The notes under the pieces are model-generated. The model was not told where the DNA came from and did not search any database. It saw nothing but the letters and a program-made list of their open reading frames with translations. Position numbers and translations under genes: made by a program. A stretch of 64,000 nt of DNA, taken from Acidobacteriaceae bacterium KBS 89. Its GTDB lineage: Bacteria > Acidobacteriota > Terriglobia > Terriglobales > Acidobacteriaceae. The stretch spans positions 1 through 64,000 of the forward strand of contig KB906758.1 of assembly GCA_000381605.1 (NCBI GenBank). Reading direction: 5' to 3'. Below are positions 9,016-17,878 of the stretch, piece by piece; positions within the stretch are counted from its first letter, which is position 1; each line of letters starts with the position of its first letter.

Positions 9016-9038
9016 TATCACGATAACCTAACGTGATA
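9016..9038. promoter_or_regulatory. Inverted repeat, possible operator
   Basis: TATCACG at 9016-9022 and CGTGATA at 9032-9038 form a perfect 7-base inverted repeat with a 9-base spacer, the size of a typical dimeric regulator site. It sits 25 bases upstream of the minus-strand start at 8991, in an AT-rich stretch (9010-9080) that should hold promoters in both directions. Confidence 0.4.
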
Positions 9039-9206
9039 TAAAATTGACGTAAACGAAACCATAATCTAATTATAATATCCAGATGTCAAGTCCCAATCGT
9101 CGCACCGTCCTCTGCAAAAGCTAATTTCGCCTCTATCTGACCGTTACAAAAGAGTTAACCCGTATAAACAAAACAGGACTACGGTGGAATTAAGAGGTAC
9201 CTATAA

Positions 9207-9725
9207 ATGACTCCCAAACTGAAATTTGAAGTTATTCCCATGGCTGATGTTCCGAAGGAAGACGTAGTCGCCCTCCCAAAGAAGAAACAACCGGTCGTAC
9301 TAGTAGTCGACGACGAGCGAGTCATCGCCGACACGCTATCTATGATCCTCTCGCGAAGCGGCTTTTCAACCATGACCGCCTACGATGGACCCAGCGCACT
9401 GCAGCTTGCTATGGCCATCGCACCCGACCTTCTTATCTCGGACGTAGTCATGCCGGGAATGTCTGGCATCGATCTGGCAATTGCCATGACGGGAACCATC
9501 CCGAAATGCAAAGTCCTCTTGTTCTCCGGACAGGCCGCCACCGTCGATCTCCTCGAAAGAGCGCGTCAGGCCGGCCACAACTTCACGACCTTGGCGAAGC
9601 CCATCCATCCGACCGACATGCTAAAACGCATCTCAGAGTGCCTCACGACACGCGAGACGAAAGACAAACCCACTCCACCCCTCGCCGAGATCAGCCCCAA
9701 AACCGCTGCCGCCATCCTCAACTAA
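9207..9725 (+). CDS. Stand-alone response regulator (receiver domain)
   Basis: 172 residues. The receiver domain spans about 30-143, with the acidic pair D35-D36, phospho-acceptor D79 (SDVVMPGMSG), S107 in the switch position normally Ser/Thr, and K121 in the AKP motif. There is no output domain: the N-terminal 28 residues and the Pro-rich C-terminus look unstructured. It therefore probably acts by protein contact in a phosphorelay. The ATG at 9207 has AAGAGG upstream; an in-frame ATG at 9240 is an alternative start. No histidine kinase gene is near. Confidence 0.9.
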   Translation: MTPKLKFEVIPMADVPKEDVVALPKKKQPVVLVVDDERVIADTLSMILSRSGFSTMTAYDGPSALQLAMAIAPDLLISDVVMPGMSGIDLAIAMTGTIPKCKVLLFSGQAATVDLLERARQAGHNFTTLAKPIHPTDMLKRISECLTTRETKDKPTPPLAEISPKTAAAILN

Positions 9726-10180
9726 GGTTTGACCCCGCAAACGCGGCAAATGCACTGACCCAACAACGACGTCCTTGTTTTGTCCTTGTCTTTGCCGTCG
9801 CCTTTCTTGTTGTCATTCCCGCACGGAATAAGGCATTAATTGGCCAACAATTTAGGAGCGAAGTACAAGCCGAATTCATCCTGCAACGACGCCTTATCAG
9901 TACCGACCAGCCAATTGCGAGGATAACTTCAGGGTTGCCCATGATCCTTAGAGCAATGCGCCAACGCTGATGTAGAATCGCCGATCACTTCCGCTATGCC
10001 GATTGGCGGTACTTATCCTTCCTCGATAAGTGCATTGGCGATTTAGCACCAATTGAGAACAGCTAACTTCCGGATTGCCGACCCTCTACCCGCAGCGCAT
10101 CAGTGCTGAAACGAATCGGTTGCCTTGATTAGCTGCCCGGGTGGATAATCGCCCATCTATCTTGCATCCAGGAGGATGCT
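9726..10180. other. Intergenic region with a possible dispersed repeat
   Basis: About 455 bases without a convincing gene. The stretch 9770-9850 (TTGTCCTTGTCTTTGCCGTC and neighbours) reads on the minus strand as a low-complexity 'MTTRKATAKTRTK' peptide. Such sequence is typical of spurious genes called inside dispersed repeats; only one copy is present here. GGAGG at 10171-10175 is the ribosome site of the next gene. Confidence 0.45.
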
Positions 10181-11017
10181 TTGGCTCAGCCCTTGGTGCC
10201 CTCGACTGCGTTCGCAGACGCGTGGATTCAGGTAGATCGAACCGAAGACCCACGCTTCTTTGTGAACCTTCTGGATGGTACCCGCGCTCGCCTTCTTGAG
10301 CGCGCTCGCACGTCGCCCCGGGAATTCTTTGCGCCGCTGGCTCTCCGCCCCGGACTCAACATACTTGACGTTGGCTGCGGTACGGGGGATTTTCTTCGCC
10401 TCCTGGCTCCGATTGTCTCTCCGGGGACAGCCGTTGGCGTAGATCTCAGTGAGACCATGATCGCCGAGGCACGCCAACGTTCTGCTGAGGATGTCGACAA
10501 CCTCTCGTTTCAGGTGGGGAGCGTCCTGGAACTTCCGTTCCCGGTTGCGAGCTTTGATCGTGTGCTTGCAACGCAATTACTCCTGCATGTTCCCGATCCC
10601 CTGAAAGCCTTGGTGGAGATAAAACGAGTCCTCGCTCCATCAGGGCTAATCTCCATCACAGAAATCGACTGGGGAACCCTGGTCGTGCAATCGTCGGACA
10701 ACGAACTAGGGCGCCGATTCAGCGATCTCGCCTGCAGGGAACTGCGAAATGGGCTCATCATACGAGAGCTTCCAGGCCAACTTCGCGAACTTGGATTCAA
10801 TCACATTCTCATTGCGCCCGAAGTTGAGGTCTCGCAGGATCTTGATGCGTTTTATACATGGTTTGTGGAGCCGTCACTTAAGCACTTCAAAGGAATAGGG
10901 GCATTCTCTGAAGCTGAAGCTGACGTGTTCCTCACCGACCTTAGGGCACGTGCAGGTCGGGGGCACTATTTCTCTTCTCGCACTTACTACACAGTTCTCG
11001 CATCGCAATCGAGCTGA
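10181..11017 (+). CDS. Class I SAM-dependent methyltransferase
   Basis: 278 residues from a TTG start with GGAGG five bases upstream. Motif I is ILDVGCGTGD at about 61-70, followed by the acidic residue after strand beta-2 (AVGVDLSETM) and a motif of the Methyltransf_11 type (DRVLATQLLLHVPDPLKALV). It resembles UbiE/arsenite- or small-molecule methyltransferases, but lacks ArsM cysteines. The MFS transporter gene starts 15 bases downstream, so the pair probably forms an operon that modifies and exports or imports one compound. Substrate unknown. Confidence 0.85.
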   Translation: MAQPLVPSTAFADAWIQVDRTEDPRFFVNLLDGTRARLLERARTSPREFFAPLALRPGLNILDVGCGTGDFLRLLAPIVSPGTAVGVDLSETMIAEARQRSAEDVDNLSFQVGSVLELPFPVASFDRVLATQLLLHVPDPLKALVEIKRVLAPSGLISITEIDWGTLVVQSSDNELGRRFSDLACRELRNGLIIRELPGQLRELGFNHILIAPEVEVSQDLDAFYTWFVEPSLKHFKGIGAFSEAEADVFLTDLRARAGRGHYFSSRTYYTVLASQSS

Positions 11018-11032
11018 AAGCCACATTAACTC

Positions 11033-12388
11033 ATGGCGCAGACGGAACAATTGACGCTTGGAGAAGCTTCTGATCGCCTTGATCGTCTCCCCGTGTCACG
11101 GTTCCACGCGAAGATCCTTATCGTCGCTGCCCTGTCACTGCTGTTCGACACATTGGATACGGCTGTCACTGGTTTTGTTCTCGCATCACTTCGCACTGTC
11201 TGGCATTTCGATGCGAAGACGATTGGCGTCGTCTCGGCCATCGGGCTGTCCGGCTACCTTGTGGGCTCTGCCATTTGTGGCTTTAGTGCCGATCATCTGG
11301 GTAGAAAGAAGACGATCTTGTTCACACTGATTTTGTACTCTGTCTTCTCTGCGTCCCGAGGGCTGACTGATACGGTTGGCGCATTTGCCTTCTTGAACTT
11401 TTTCACATGGTTCTTCGTCGGAGCTGAGAGTTCGACCGTTCCTCCTTACTTGGCGGAATTGTGGCCCTCACGAATACGAGGAAAATTAGTTGGTTGGATG
11501 ATGGCTTTCTTCGGAGCCGGCATTGCACTCTCATCGATCTGGGCTCTGCTGATCATTCCGACCCTGGGCTGGCGCTGGGCGCTGTTTCTGACGGCTCCGT
11601 TTGCTCTTATTGGAGGCGTCATGCGATCGGTGCTGCCCGAATCGCCCAGGTGGTTGATCCGAGTCGGTCGCATGGCCGACGCGGAAGCAGTGCTCAGGCG
11701 AGTCGAGGATGAGGTCGCGAAGTCCACTGGTCGCGTCCTACCACCAGTCGTTCCCAGCCACGGCGGACCACAAGTGTCCCAGAGGCGGGTGTACCCCAGG
11801 GAACTGCTTGGCTCAGCCTATCGGAGCCTCACACTCATGCTCTGGGCCGCGTGGTTCGCGGAATACGGAGTGCTCTACACGTATCAGATTTTTGTCCCGA
11901 CCATACTGTCGGCAGAAGGGCATTCCATCGTGAACTCTTTCCGATACTCTGTCGTCATCTATTCCGCGGCAATTCCCGGTTATGTACTGGGAGGGTATGT
12001 AGTTGAATGGCTCGATCGCAAATACGCGATCGTACTCTCATTTGTTTCGGTCGCTGCGTTTGGAACACTGTTTGGAGAGTCGCAATCACCTGCCCAGATA
12101 ATGACGTTCGCTGGATCAACAGTCTTCTTTCTCTCCCTTGGATCCACTGCGATATACACTTACACTCCCGAACTGTATCCCACGGAGATTCGCGCGACCG
12201 CGATGGGGATCGCGTCCGCTTGGGGACGGGTAGGTGCCGTGACAATGCTTTTAGTTTTTGGACACTTGTTTGCGATCCACGGCAAATCGCTGTTGTTTTT
12301 GATCATCGACCCGATTCTTATCACTGCCTTAATTGTGGTTCTCTGCCTTGGTCCACCAACTCGCGGAAAGCCGCTTCAAGAGGCATAG
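11033..12388 (+). CDS. MFS transporter (metabolite:H+ symporter type)
   Basis: 451 residues with about 12 membrane segments. The loop 2-3 signature is present (GFSADHLGRKKTILF), as is a PESPRWL motif after segment 6 (PESPRWLIRVGRMADAEAVL), which marks the sugar porter/aromatic acid symporter branch of the superfamily. The second-half signature (EWLDRKYAIV) is also present. Cytoplasmic membrane protein; the substrate is unknown. It shares an operon with the methyltransferase just upstream. Confidence 0.9.
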   Translation: MAQTEQLTLGEASDRLDRLPVSRFHAKILIVAALSLLFDTLDTAVTGFVLASLRTVWHFDAKTIGVVSAIGLSGYLVGSAICGFSADHLGRKKTILFTLILYSVFSASRGLTDTVGAFAFLNFFTWFFVGAESSTVPPYLAELWPSRIRGKLVGWMMAFFGAGIALSSIWALLIIPTLGWRWALFLTAPFALIGGVMRSVLPESPRWLIRVGRMADAEAVLRRVEDEVAKSTGRVLPPVVPSHGGPQVSQRRVYPRELLGSAYRSLTLMLWAAWFAEYGVLYTYQIFVPTILSAEGHSIVNSFRYSVVIYSAAIPGYVLGGYVVEWLDRKYAIVLSFVSVAAFGTLFGESQSPAQIMTFAGSTVFFLSLGSTAIYTYTPELYPTEIRATAMGIASAWGRVGAVTMLLVFGHLFAIHGKSLLFLIIDPILITALIVVLCLGPPTRGKPLQEA

Positions 12389-12434
12389 TGTGCTGCCAGA
12401 GAACCTCTGAGTGGTTGACGGGCTAACCGGAAGG

Positions 12435-12470
12435 AATTTACGCGCGGGCAATAGGGGGGGGCCTCCCCCC
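12435..12470. repeat. Copy 1 of a 26-bp dispersed repeat with G/C hairpin
   Basis: Positions 12435-12460 match 18910-18935 at 24 of 26 bases; the core is CGGGCAATAGGGGGGG. The G-run is followed by CCTCCCCCC, so the element can fold into a GC hairpin. It overlaps the 3' end of hpnI and supplies its stop codon; the second copy sits just behind ruvA. It may act as a transcription end for minus-strand genes. Confidence 0.6.
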
Positions 12471-13649
12471 GGAAGCATCCTGCCCCACCGGCGTAATCCG
12501 CCCATCCCGTAGCCGGAAAAGATGCCCCCGCCACACCACCGTGTCTCCGGCAAAGCTCCACGCCCAGAAACCCAGCCCAAAGAAGTCCCGCAACGGCAGC
12601 AGCCAAAGATCGCGCAACACCTGCCCATCCCGCAACACCCCCACCCCGATCGACAATGCCACCGCCACCCGCGCTAGCGCCACCACGCTCAACAATGAAA
12701 AACTCCAGAGCGCAAATCCGCTCGCAACACAATTCATCAGCGCCCACGGCAAGGCATAAGTAACCCCCAACCCCATATACCCCAGCTTGCGCGAGTCACG
12801 AGTCGACCGCGCCCAACGCAGTTGATGGTCTCGAAATCCGCGAAACCCATACGCAGGAACCGTAGTCTCCACGACCTCGCTGCAAAGCTCAACCCGATAC
12901 CCAGCCTTCGCGACACGCTCACCCATCTCATAGTCATCCGCGAGATACTCGACAAGCGGCTCCAGCCCTCCCGCCTTGGCCAACGCAGTCTTGCTCGTCG
13001 CCAGCGTCGAACCAAGCCCGAAGCGAATGCCTCCCTCAAGCCACCGGGCAGCCAGCACTCCCGGCAGAAAATCGGTAGAAATCCCCAACGCCTCCAGCCG
13101 CGACCAGATCGTCATCCCAGGCCACGCCTCTGCCGTCCTGCCAATGTAAGGCGCTGTCACCATTCCCACCTGCGCGTCCGCAAAACAAGCCATCACCCGA
13201 GTCAAATATCCCGAAGAAACAAAAATATCGCTGTCGTTGATGATCACGTGTTCATAGCGCGCCTCGCGCAGCATCTGCACCAGGTTGCTCACCTTGCCCG
13301 ACGTTCCCAGCCGCTCGCGACACTCCACCAGCCGAATCGCACAATCGGGAAACTCCGCCCGAAGCCGCTCGACCTCGCCAACAGCAGGATCATCAAGATC
13401 GCTCACACCAAAGACAATCTCAAAGCGACCCGCATATTGCTGCCGGCAATGACTCGCCAGACCCGCATACATCCGCGGATCAACGCCTTTCACCGGCTTC
13501 AGGATCGTTACGTCTGGAGCGAAACCATCATCCAGCTTCATCTTGAACCAGGTGTGAGCGAAGCTTCGCGCTCCCCACAGCGCGAGCAGCAGATAAGCCA
13601 GCCCAGCAAGAGTCAGCAGTGTCGTGATCGCCTCAATTGCTGTGGCCAT
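12438..13649 (-). CDS. hpnI: Hopanoid-type glycosyltransferase HpnI (GT21-like)
   Basis: 403 residues. There is one N-terminal membrane segment (about 8-27), then a GT2/GT21 catalytic domain with D139-S-D141 (NDSDIFV) and a Q-L-R-W motif (DHQLRWARSTR), then two or three C-terminal membrane segments. This is the layout of ceramide glucosyltransferase and of HpnI, which adds N-acetylglucosamine to bacteriohopanetetrol at the cytoplasmic membrane. Acidobacteria make hopanoids, which supports HpnI. No other hpn genes are in the window. The last dozen residues (SGGRPPPIARA) are encoded by a dispersed repeat and are probably not part of the ancestral protein. Confidence 0.75.
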   Translation of the reverse strand: MATAIEAITTLLTLAGLAYLLLALWGARSFAHTWFKMKLDDGFAPDVTILKPVKGVDPRMYAGLASHCRQQYAGRFEIVFGVSDLDDPAVGEVERLRAEFPDCAIRLVECRERLGTSGKVSNLVQMLREARYEHVIINDSDIFVSSGYLTRVMACFADAQVGMVTAPYIGRTAEAWPGMTIWSRLEALGISTDFLPGVLAARWLEGGIRFGLGSTLATSKTALAKAGGLEPLVEYLADDYEMGERVAKAGYRVELCSEVVETTVPAYGFRGFRDHQLRWARSTRDSRKLGYMGLGVTYALPWALMNCVASGFALWSFSLLSVVALARVAVALSIGVGVLRDGQVLRDLWLLPLRDFFGLGFWAWSFAGDTVVWRGHLFRLRDGRITPVGQDASGGRPPPIARA

Positions 13650-13686
13650 CCGCTAAGTTTACCAACCGCAGAAGCAGTCCAGCCGG

Positions 13687-14934
13687 CTACTCGTAACGCA
13701 ATGCTTCGATCGGGTTCAGGTTCGCCGCCTTCCACGCCGGATAGATCCCGAACAAAAGCCCAATCCCGCACGAGCTGAGAAACGCGACCGCAATCCAGAC
13801 AGGAGACAGCAGCGAAGCAAACACCAATCGTATCGCAAGCGCAATCGCGCTCCCGAAAAACACGCCGATGAAGCCCCCAACAGCACAAAGCGTGATCGCC
13901 TCCAGCGTGAACTGTGCCAGAATGACCTGCTTCGACGCGCCTATCGCCTTCCTCACCCCAATCTCTCGCGTTCGTTCCGTCACACTGACCAGCATGATAT
14001 TCATCACACCAACTCCGCCCACTAGCAGCCCCACCGCAGAGAGCGAGAGCATCAACCCAAACAGCCCGAATGTAATCTGGTCCCAAAGCCGCGTCAGCGA
14101 ATCGGTACCAAAGATCGCGAAGTTGTCCGGCGCGTCGTTCTTCACCTTACGTCTGCGCCGCAGCAGCTCCTGCAACTCATCCTGCACCAGCGCCTTGTTC
14201 TTCTGGTCGTCGAACTTCAGGCTGATCCAGTAATCCAACACTTCGGGATGGATCTTGTGGAACGTCGTCACAGGGAAGAATGCCTTATTGTCGTCCGGGT
14301 TTTTCCCTCCACCGAACGCCTGCTTCTGTTTATCCATCACTCCAACCACGGTAAACACCATGCCCGCGATGGTCACGTCCTGGCCTATCGGACTCATCGT
14401 GCCGAACAGTCCGTCTGCAGTATCGCTCCCTATCACGACAACATTCGCCGCCCGCTCTTGGTCGCCCTCGTTAAAGAACCGGCCTTCTTTCAGGTTCAGG
14501 TCATACACATCCTTGACGCCCGGCGTGTCGCCCTCAAGTACCGTTCCTTCCAGCTTCTTGGTGCCATACTTCACCGCCACACTGCCCTGATTCCCGGTAT
14601 TGTCCCGCCATTGCAATCCCGGCGACACCGCCACAACATGCGGCAGGTCCTTCATCGCCATCGCGTCGTCATAAGTCATCTGCTTACGCGTCAACATCTC
14701 TGTCGTCGGGCGTGCCCCAATTACCGGAAACCGGAACACCCAGATCACATTGGTCCCCAACGACTCCACCAGGCTCGAAACATTGTTGTTCAGTCCATTG
14801 ACGACAGACGAAATGATGATCACCGTCATCACCCCAATCACAATTCCGAGGATCGTCAAACCGCTGCGCAGTTTATTGGCACGCAACGTATCCAGCGCCA
14901 TCTTGATGGTCTCTTTTGTATCGACGATCCGCAT
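13687..14934 (-). CDS. MacB-like ABC transporter permease (FtsX fold), second of pair
   Basis: About 415 residues. An N-terminal membrane segment (SGLTILGIVIGVMTVIIIS) is followed by a periplasmic MacB_PCD domain and a C-terminal three-helix FtsX domain with the signature LVSVTERTREIGVRKAIGAS, ending NPIEALRYE. The ATG at 14934 is preferred over the GTG at 14940 because GGAAGG lies five bases before it. It forms an operon with the paralogue upstream, separated by 20 bases. Such permeases form mechanotransmission-type exporters with an ATPase, which is not encoded in this window. Confidence 0.88.
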   Translation of the reverse strand: MRIVDTKETIKMALDTLRANKLRSGLTILGIVIGVMTVIIISSVVNGLNNNVSSLVESLGTNVIWVFRFPVIGARPTTEMLTRKQMTYDDAMAMKDLPHVVAVSPGLQWRDNTGNQGSVAVKYGTKKLEGTVLEGDTPGVKDVYDLNLKEGRFFNEGDQERAANVVVIGSDTADGLFGTMSPIGQDVTIAGMVFTVVGVMDKQKQAFGGGKNPDDNKAFFPVTTFHKIHPEVLDYWISLKFDDQKNKALVQDELQELLRRRRKVKNDAPDNFAIFGTDSLTRLWDQITFGLFGLMLSLSAVGLLVGGVGVMNIMLVSVTERTREIGVRKAIGASKQVILAQFTLEAITLCAVGGFIGVFFGSAIALAIRLVFASLLSPVWIAVAFLSSCGIGLLFGIYPAWKAANLNPIEALRYE

Positions 14935-14954
14935 AAACACCTTCCCTGTCCGTT

Positions 14955-16178
14955 CTAATCCGCCCTCAGCGCTACGATCGGATCCAACTGCGCAGCTTTA
15001 CGCGCCGGATACACTCCGAAGAAGATGCCCGTCGAGGTCGCCATGAACAGACCCAGAAGCACGCTCCACAACGCGACAGTCGATGGGAATCCAGCCACAA
15101 TCGTTATGAGCTGAGCCACGATGATCCCTCCGAGCACACCAAAGGCCCCACCTACCAGGGCCATCGTTCCCGACTCAATCAGAAACTGGATCATGATGTC
15201 ACGAGGCCGCGCACCGAGAGCCTTACGAATCCCGATCTCTCGCGTCCGCTCGGTCACACTAACCAGCATGATGTTCATAATGACGATCCCTCCTACGACC
15301 AGAGAGATCAACGCAATTCCACCGGCAACTGCGCCGAACGAGTTCGTGATGGTGCTGAAGAACCCCACCAGGGTGTTGTTGGTGTCCAGTTCAAACGAGT
15401 CCGGCGATCCGGGCGCGTCGTGCCTTCGCGACCGCACCAGCACCCGCACCTCATCTGCCGCGTTGTCGAGTGCAGCGCCCGCGGCACCGGCCTTGATGTA
15501 CACCGTCAGCGTCTTCGCCGTCCCATAGGTCTTCTGGTAAGCCGAAAGTGGCACCCCAACCCAGTTGTCCTGACTCTGGCCGAAGGTGCTGCCCTGCTTC
15601 TCGCTGACGCCAATGACGGTGTAAGGCATTCCATCGACGCGCAGCTCCTGCCCAATGGGATTTACTCCCTCAAACAAGTGGTCCTGGATATCGGTTCCGA
15701 TGATAGCGACATGGGAAGCATGCTCTTCATCGATATCGGTAAAGCCGCGCCCCTGCTCGATATTCAAGTTTTGCAGCAACAACATCTGTGACGTGTAACC
15801 TCGGACGCGAGTGTCGGTAACCGATTGGGTTCCACGCACAACCTTGGCTGTCGTCGACTGCATTGCGCCAATGCCGACGCAGTGTCCACAGTTGTCTTTG
15901 ATGTATTGAAAGTCAGGAAGCAGAATGTCTTTGCGCTTTCGAAATCGTTGATAGTCTTCGGAGCTGGTAATGATCTGCGGCATCTTGGAAACGGTGAACA
16001 CGTCCGCGCCGTAGCTGGAGAACTTGGTTGTAACGTAGGTATTCGCGCCGTTGACCAGCGTTACCACCGCGATCACGCTGGCTACGCCGATGACGACGCC
16101 CAGAAGCGTCAGCACCGAACGCAGCTTGTTCGCCCACAGCGACTGCAGCGCGAGCTTTATCGCTTCTTTGAATTCCAT
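14955..16178 (-). CDS. MacB-like ABC transporter permease (FtsX fold), first of pair
   Basis: 407 residues from the ATG at 16178 (MEFKEAIKLALQSLWANKLR). The open frame reaches 16259, but the extra 27 residues run towards rnpB and lack a ribosome site; AGGGAAG precedes 16178. The architecture matches its neighbour: one N-terminal helix, a MacB_PCD periplasmic domain, then three helices with LVSVTERTREIGIRKALGAR and the ending DPIVALRAD. The two proteins probably form a heterodimer. The cognate ATP-binding subunit and any membrane-fusion protein must be encoded elsewhere or on the far side of a rearrangement. Confidence 0.88.
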   Translation of the reverse strand: MEFKEAIKLALQSLWANKLRSVLTLLGVVIGVASVIAVVTLVNGANTYVTTKFSSYGADVFTVSKMPQIITSSEDYQRFRKRKDILLPDFQYIKDNCGHCVGIGAMQSTTAKVVRGTQSVTDTRVRGYTSQMLLLQNLNIEQGRGFTDIDEEHASHVAIIGTDIQDHLFEGVNPIGQELRVDGMPYTVIGVSEKQGSTFGQSQDNWVGVPLSAYQKTYGTAKTLTVYIKAGAAGAALDNAADEVRVLVRSRRHDAPGSPDSFELDTNNTLVGFFSTITNSFGAVAGGIALISLVVGGIVIMNIMLVSVTERTREIGIRKALGARPRDIMIQFLIESGTMALVGGAFGVLGGIIVAQLITIVAGFPSTVALWSVLLGLFMATSTGIFFGVYPARKAAQLDPIVALRAD

Positions 16179-16300
16179 TGTTCTGTCTTCCCTGGATTCC
16201 CTTGAGACTACCAGCCGGAGGCTCCCAAAGCGAGGCCCAACCTGTTGTCTTCTACGCAATTAGACGGGGTTTTGTTCACCTTGGTGGGTTACACTTGGAA

Positions 16301-16783
16301 CTGCAGGCGGCTGGATGATCGCTGCCGCCTTCACCATGAGGCCCAGGCCGAAAGGTGTTAGGCGGGGGAGGAAAGTCCGAACTCCGCAGGGCAGTGTGCC
16401 GGATAACGTCCGGGACGGATGGTTTAAGCCATCTGGACGGCTAGTGCAACAGAGAACGAACCGCCTCAAGTTATTGATTTGCTTCGGCAAATCTGCACGT
16501 TCTTGAGGTAAGGGTGAAAAGGTGCGGTAAGAGCGCACCGCGCGGGCAGTAATGTCCGCGGCAGGGTAAACCCCACACGGAGCAAGACCAAATAGGCAGG
16601 GATCGTGCCGCTTCTCTTCAGGCGGCAGGAGCGTATCGGCCCGATGCGCCCAGGCGAAGAGCTAGGCTGTGCTCTCGGGTACAGCGGCCGAAACTTGCGG
16701 GTAGGTTGCTAAAGCGCCGCAGTAATGCGTCGCGTAGAGGAATGATCGTCTAAAACAGAATTCGGCTTACGGGCCGCCTGCAG
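16301..16783 (+). ncRNA. rnpB: RNase P RNA, class A
   Basis: The RNA component of RNase P, which trims tRNA 5' ends. The universally conserved segments are present: GAGGAAAGTCCGAACTCC near 16368, AACAGAGA near 16448, the GGTAAGGGTGAAAAGG stretch near 16508, ACCCCACACGGAGCAAGACC near 16570 and the 3' region with AGAGGAATGATCGTC near 16735. Helix P1 is formed by CTGCAGGCGGC at 16301-16311 and GCCGCCTGCAG at 16773-16783, which sets the ends. A terminator follows at once. It is divergent from the permease operon. Confidence 0.97.
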
Positions 16784-16788
16784 ACCGA

Positions 16789-16828
16789 TGACCCCGGAAT
16801 CGCTAAAACGCTTCCGGGGTCTTCTCTT
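16789..16828 (+). terminator. Terminator of rnpB
   Basis: GACCCCGGAA pairs with TTCCGGGGTC across a loop of about 14 bases and is followed by the T-rich TTCTCTTT. It begins six bases after the end of helix P1. Confidence 0.85.
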
Positions 16829-17049
16829 TGCCACTCATTGGTTTTGGGAAGAGATGCGGCAGGTATCCAAAGCCGAGACGGTTTGAACAGAGAAGAAGGT
16901 TCAGAGGAATAGAACCGGTCGGAGCAACAGGATAAGGTGCGGATAGCACGTGTCCGCGGATGAGGCTATTGGGACGACCCGAGCTACGGTCAATCTGACC
17001 GTGGGCTACCTCGACGATAAAATCAGCGCATTGTCAGCGTAAACGGTCT
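16829..17049. other. Intergenic region with a perfect 7-bp hairpin
   Basis: About 220 bases between rnpB and the YdeI-like gene. ACGGTCA at 16986-16992 and TGACCGT at 16996-17002 form a hairpin with a 3-base loop but no T-run. No open frame with a ribosome site was found. It might be a processed RNA tail or simply the end region of the convergent YdeI-like gene. Confidence 0.35.
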
Positions 17050-17619
17050 TCAGCGCAGCTTTGTCTCTTTCTCCAGCATTGACAGAATTTGGGCCATGCG
17101 TTTTGCCCGCGTTTCCGGCTTTTTGGCAGAGTGAAGCCGGTAATAAATCGAGAACAGATTTTGCCTGTTCAGGGTGGCAAAGAATTTCTTTGCCCTTGGA
17201 AGCTTGTTCAAAGCCGTTAGGAAATCTTCGGGAATTTCCATATCTGCGGAGCCGGCATAAGCCTTCTCCCAGCGCCCATCTCTATTGGCCGCTTCAACAT
17301 GCGCCAGTCCCGCTGGGGCCATGCGCCCCTCTTGAATCAGCTTCTTCGCATGTTCGCGGTTCTTGCTAGACCAGTTGGATCCGGTCTTGCGTGGCGATAA
17401 CCTCTGCAAAAATGAACTGTCGTCCAGGGGTTTCTTCTGACCATCGATCCACCCGTAGCGCATTGCCTCGACAACACAATCGGCCCAGGTCACTGAGGGC
17501 TTGCCTGAAGCAGATTTATAAATCCTAACCCAAACCTCCTTTGAGCTGGCGTGATTGTCAGCCATCCACTCGCCAAGCGCCTGCGAATTTGGAAAAGACT
17601 TGTGAGAAACTGGCTTCAT
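17050..17619 (-). CDS. YdeI/OmpD-associated (OmdA) family protein
   Basis: 189 residues. The N-terminal half has the family pattern LGEWMADNHASSKEVWVRIY, then WADCVVEAMRYGWIDGQKKP and FLQRLSPRKTGSNWSSKNRE. The C-terminal OmdA-type helical region contains PEDFLTALNKLPRAKKFF and ends with a Lys/Arg-rich helix. The family is cytoplasmic and widespread; members have been linked to bacteriocin or peptide stress, but the biochemical role is not settled. No strong ribosome site is visible. A decayed cupin gene lies just behind its start, on the same strand. Confidence 0.85.
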   Translation of the reverse strand: MKPVSHKSFPNSQALGEWMADNHASSKEVWVRIYKSASGKPSVTWADCVVEAMRYGWIDGQKKPLDDSSFLQRLSPRKTGSNWSSKNREHAKKLIQEGRMAPAGLAHVEAANRDGRWEKAYAGSADMEIPEDFLTALNKLPRAKKFFATLNRQNLFSIYYRLHSAKKPETRAKRMAQILSMLEKETKLR

Positions 17620-17654
17620 AAAGATTGGAGCAGCTGCAAAATACGACAGTCCAT

Positions 17655-17878
17655 CTATTCACCTTCCCAGTAATATAAGCTGTCCCCCTTCTTGCCGACA
17701 TACATCATTGTGCGCGGCCTTCCGGTTTCATCTGGCGCGAGACCTGCGAGCACGCCAAGGCGGTTTGTATCGGGATATTCAGCGATTTCAGGCTATAACT
17801 TGGTGCCAACAGCCAGTAAGCGCAATTCCTCTTCACTGGGGTTGATGATCTGATGAGTATAGAGATGGCCCCAGGATG
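17655..17878 (-). pseudogene. Remnant of a cupin-domain gene with in-frame stop
   Basis: Read on the minus strand, this gives HQIINPSEEELRLLAVGTKL, then a TAG stop at 17793-17795, then PEIAEYPDTNRLGVLAGLAP and ending with GKKGDSLYYWEGE before a TAG at 17655-17657. The frame is the same on both sides of the inner stop. The sequence is the C-terminal part of a cupin-fold protein family in which the 'HQIINPSDEEL' stretch is recognisable. The N-terminal half is missing: the remnant ends where greB begins. It is therefore a truncated pseudogene with an additional nonsense mutation. Confidence 0.7.

Noticed and set aside
16301-16506. Short open frames inside rnpB
   Set aside because: The stretch is clearly RNase P RNA by conserved segments and helix P1.
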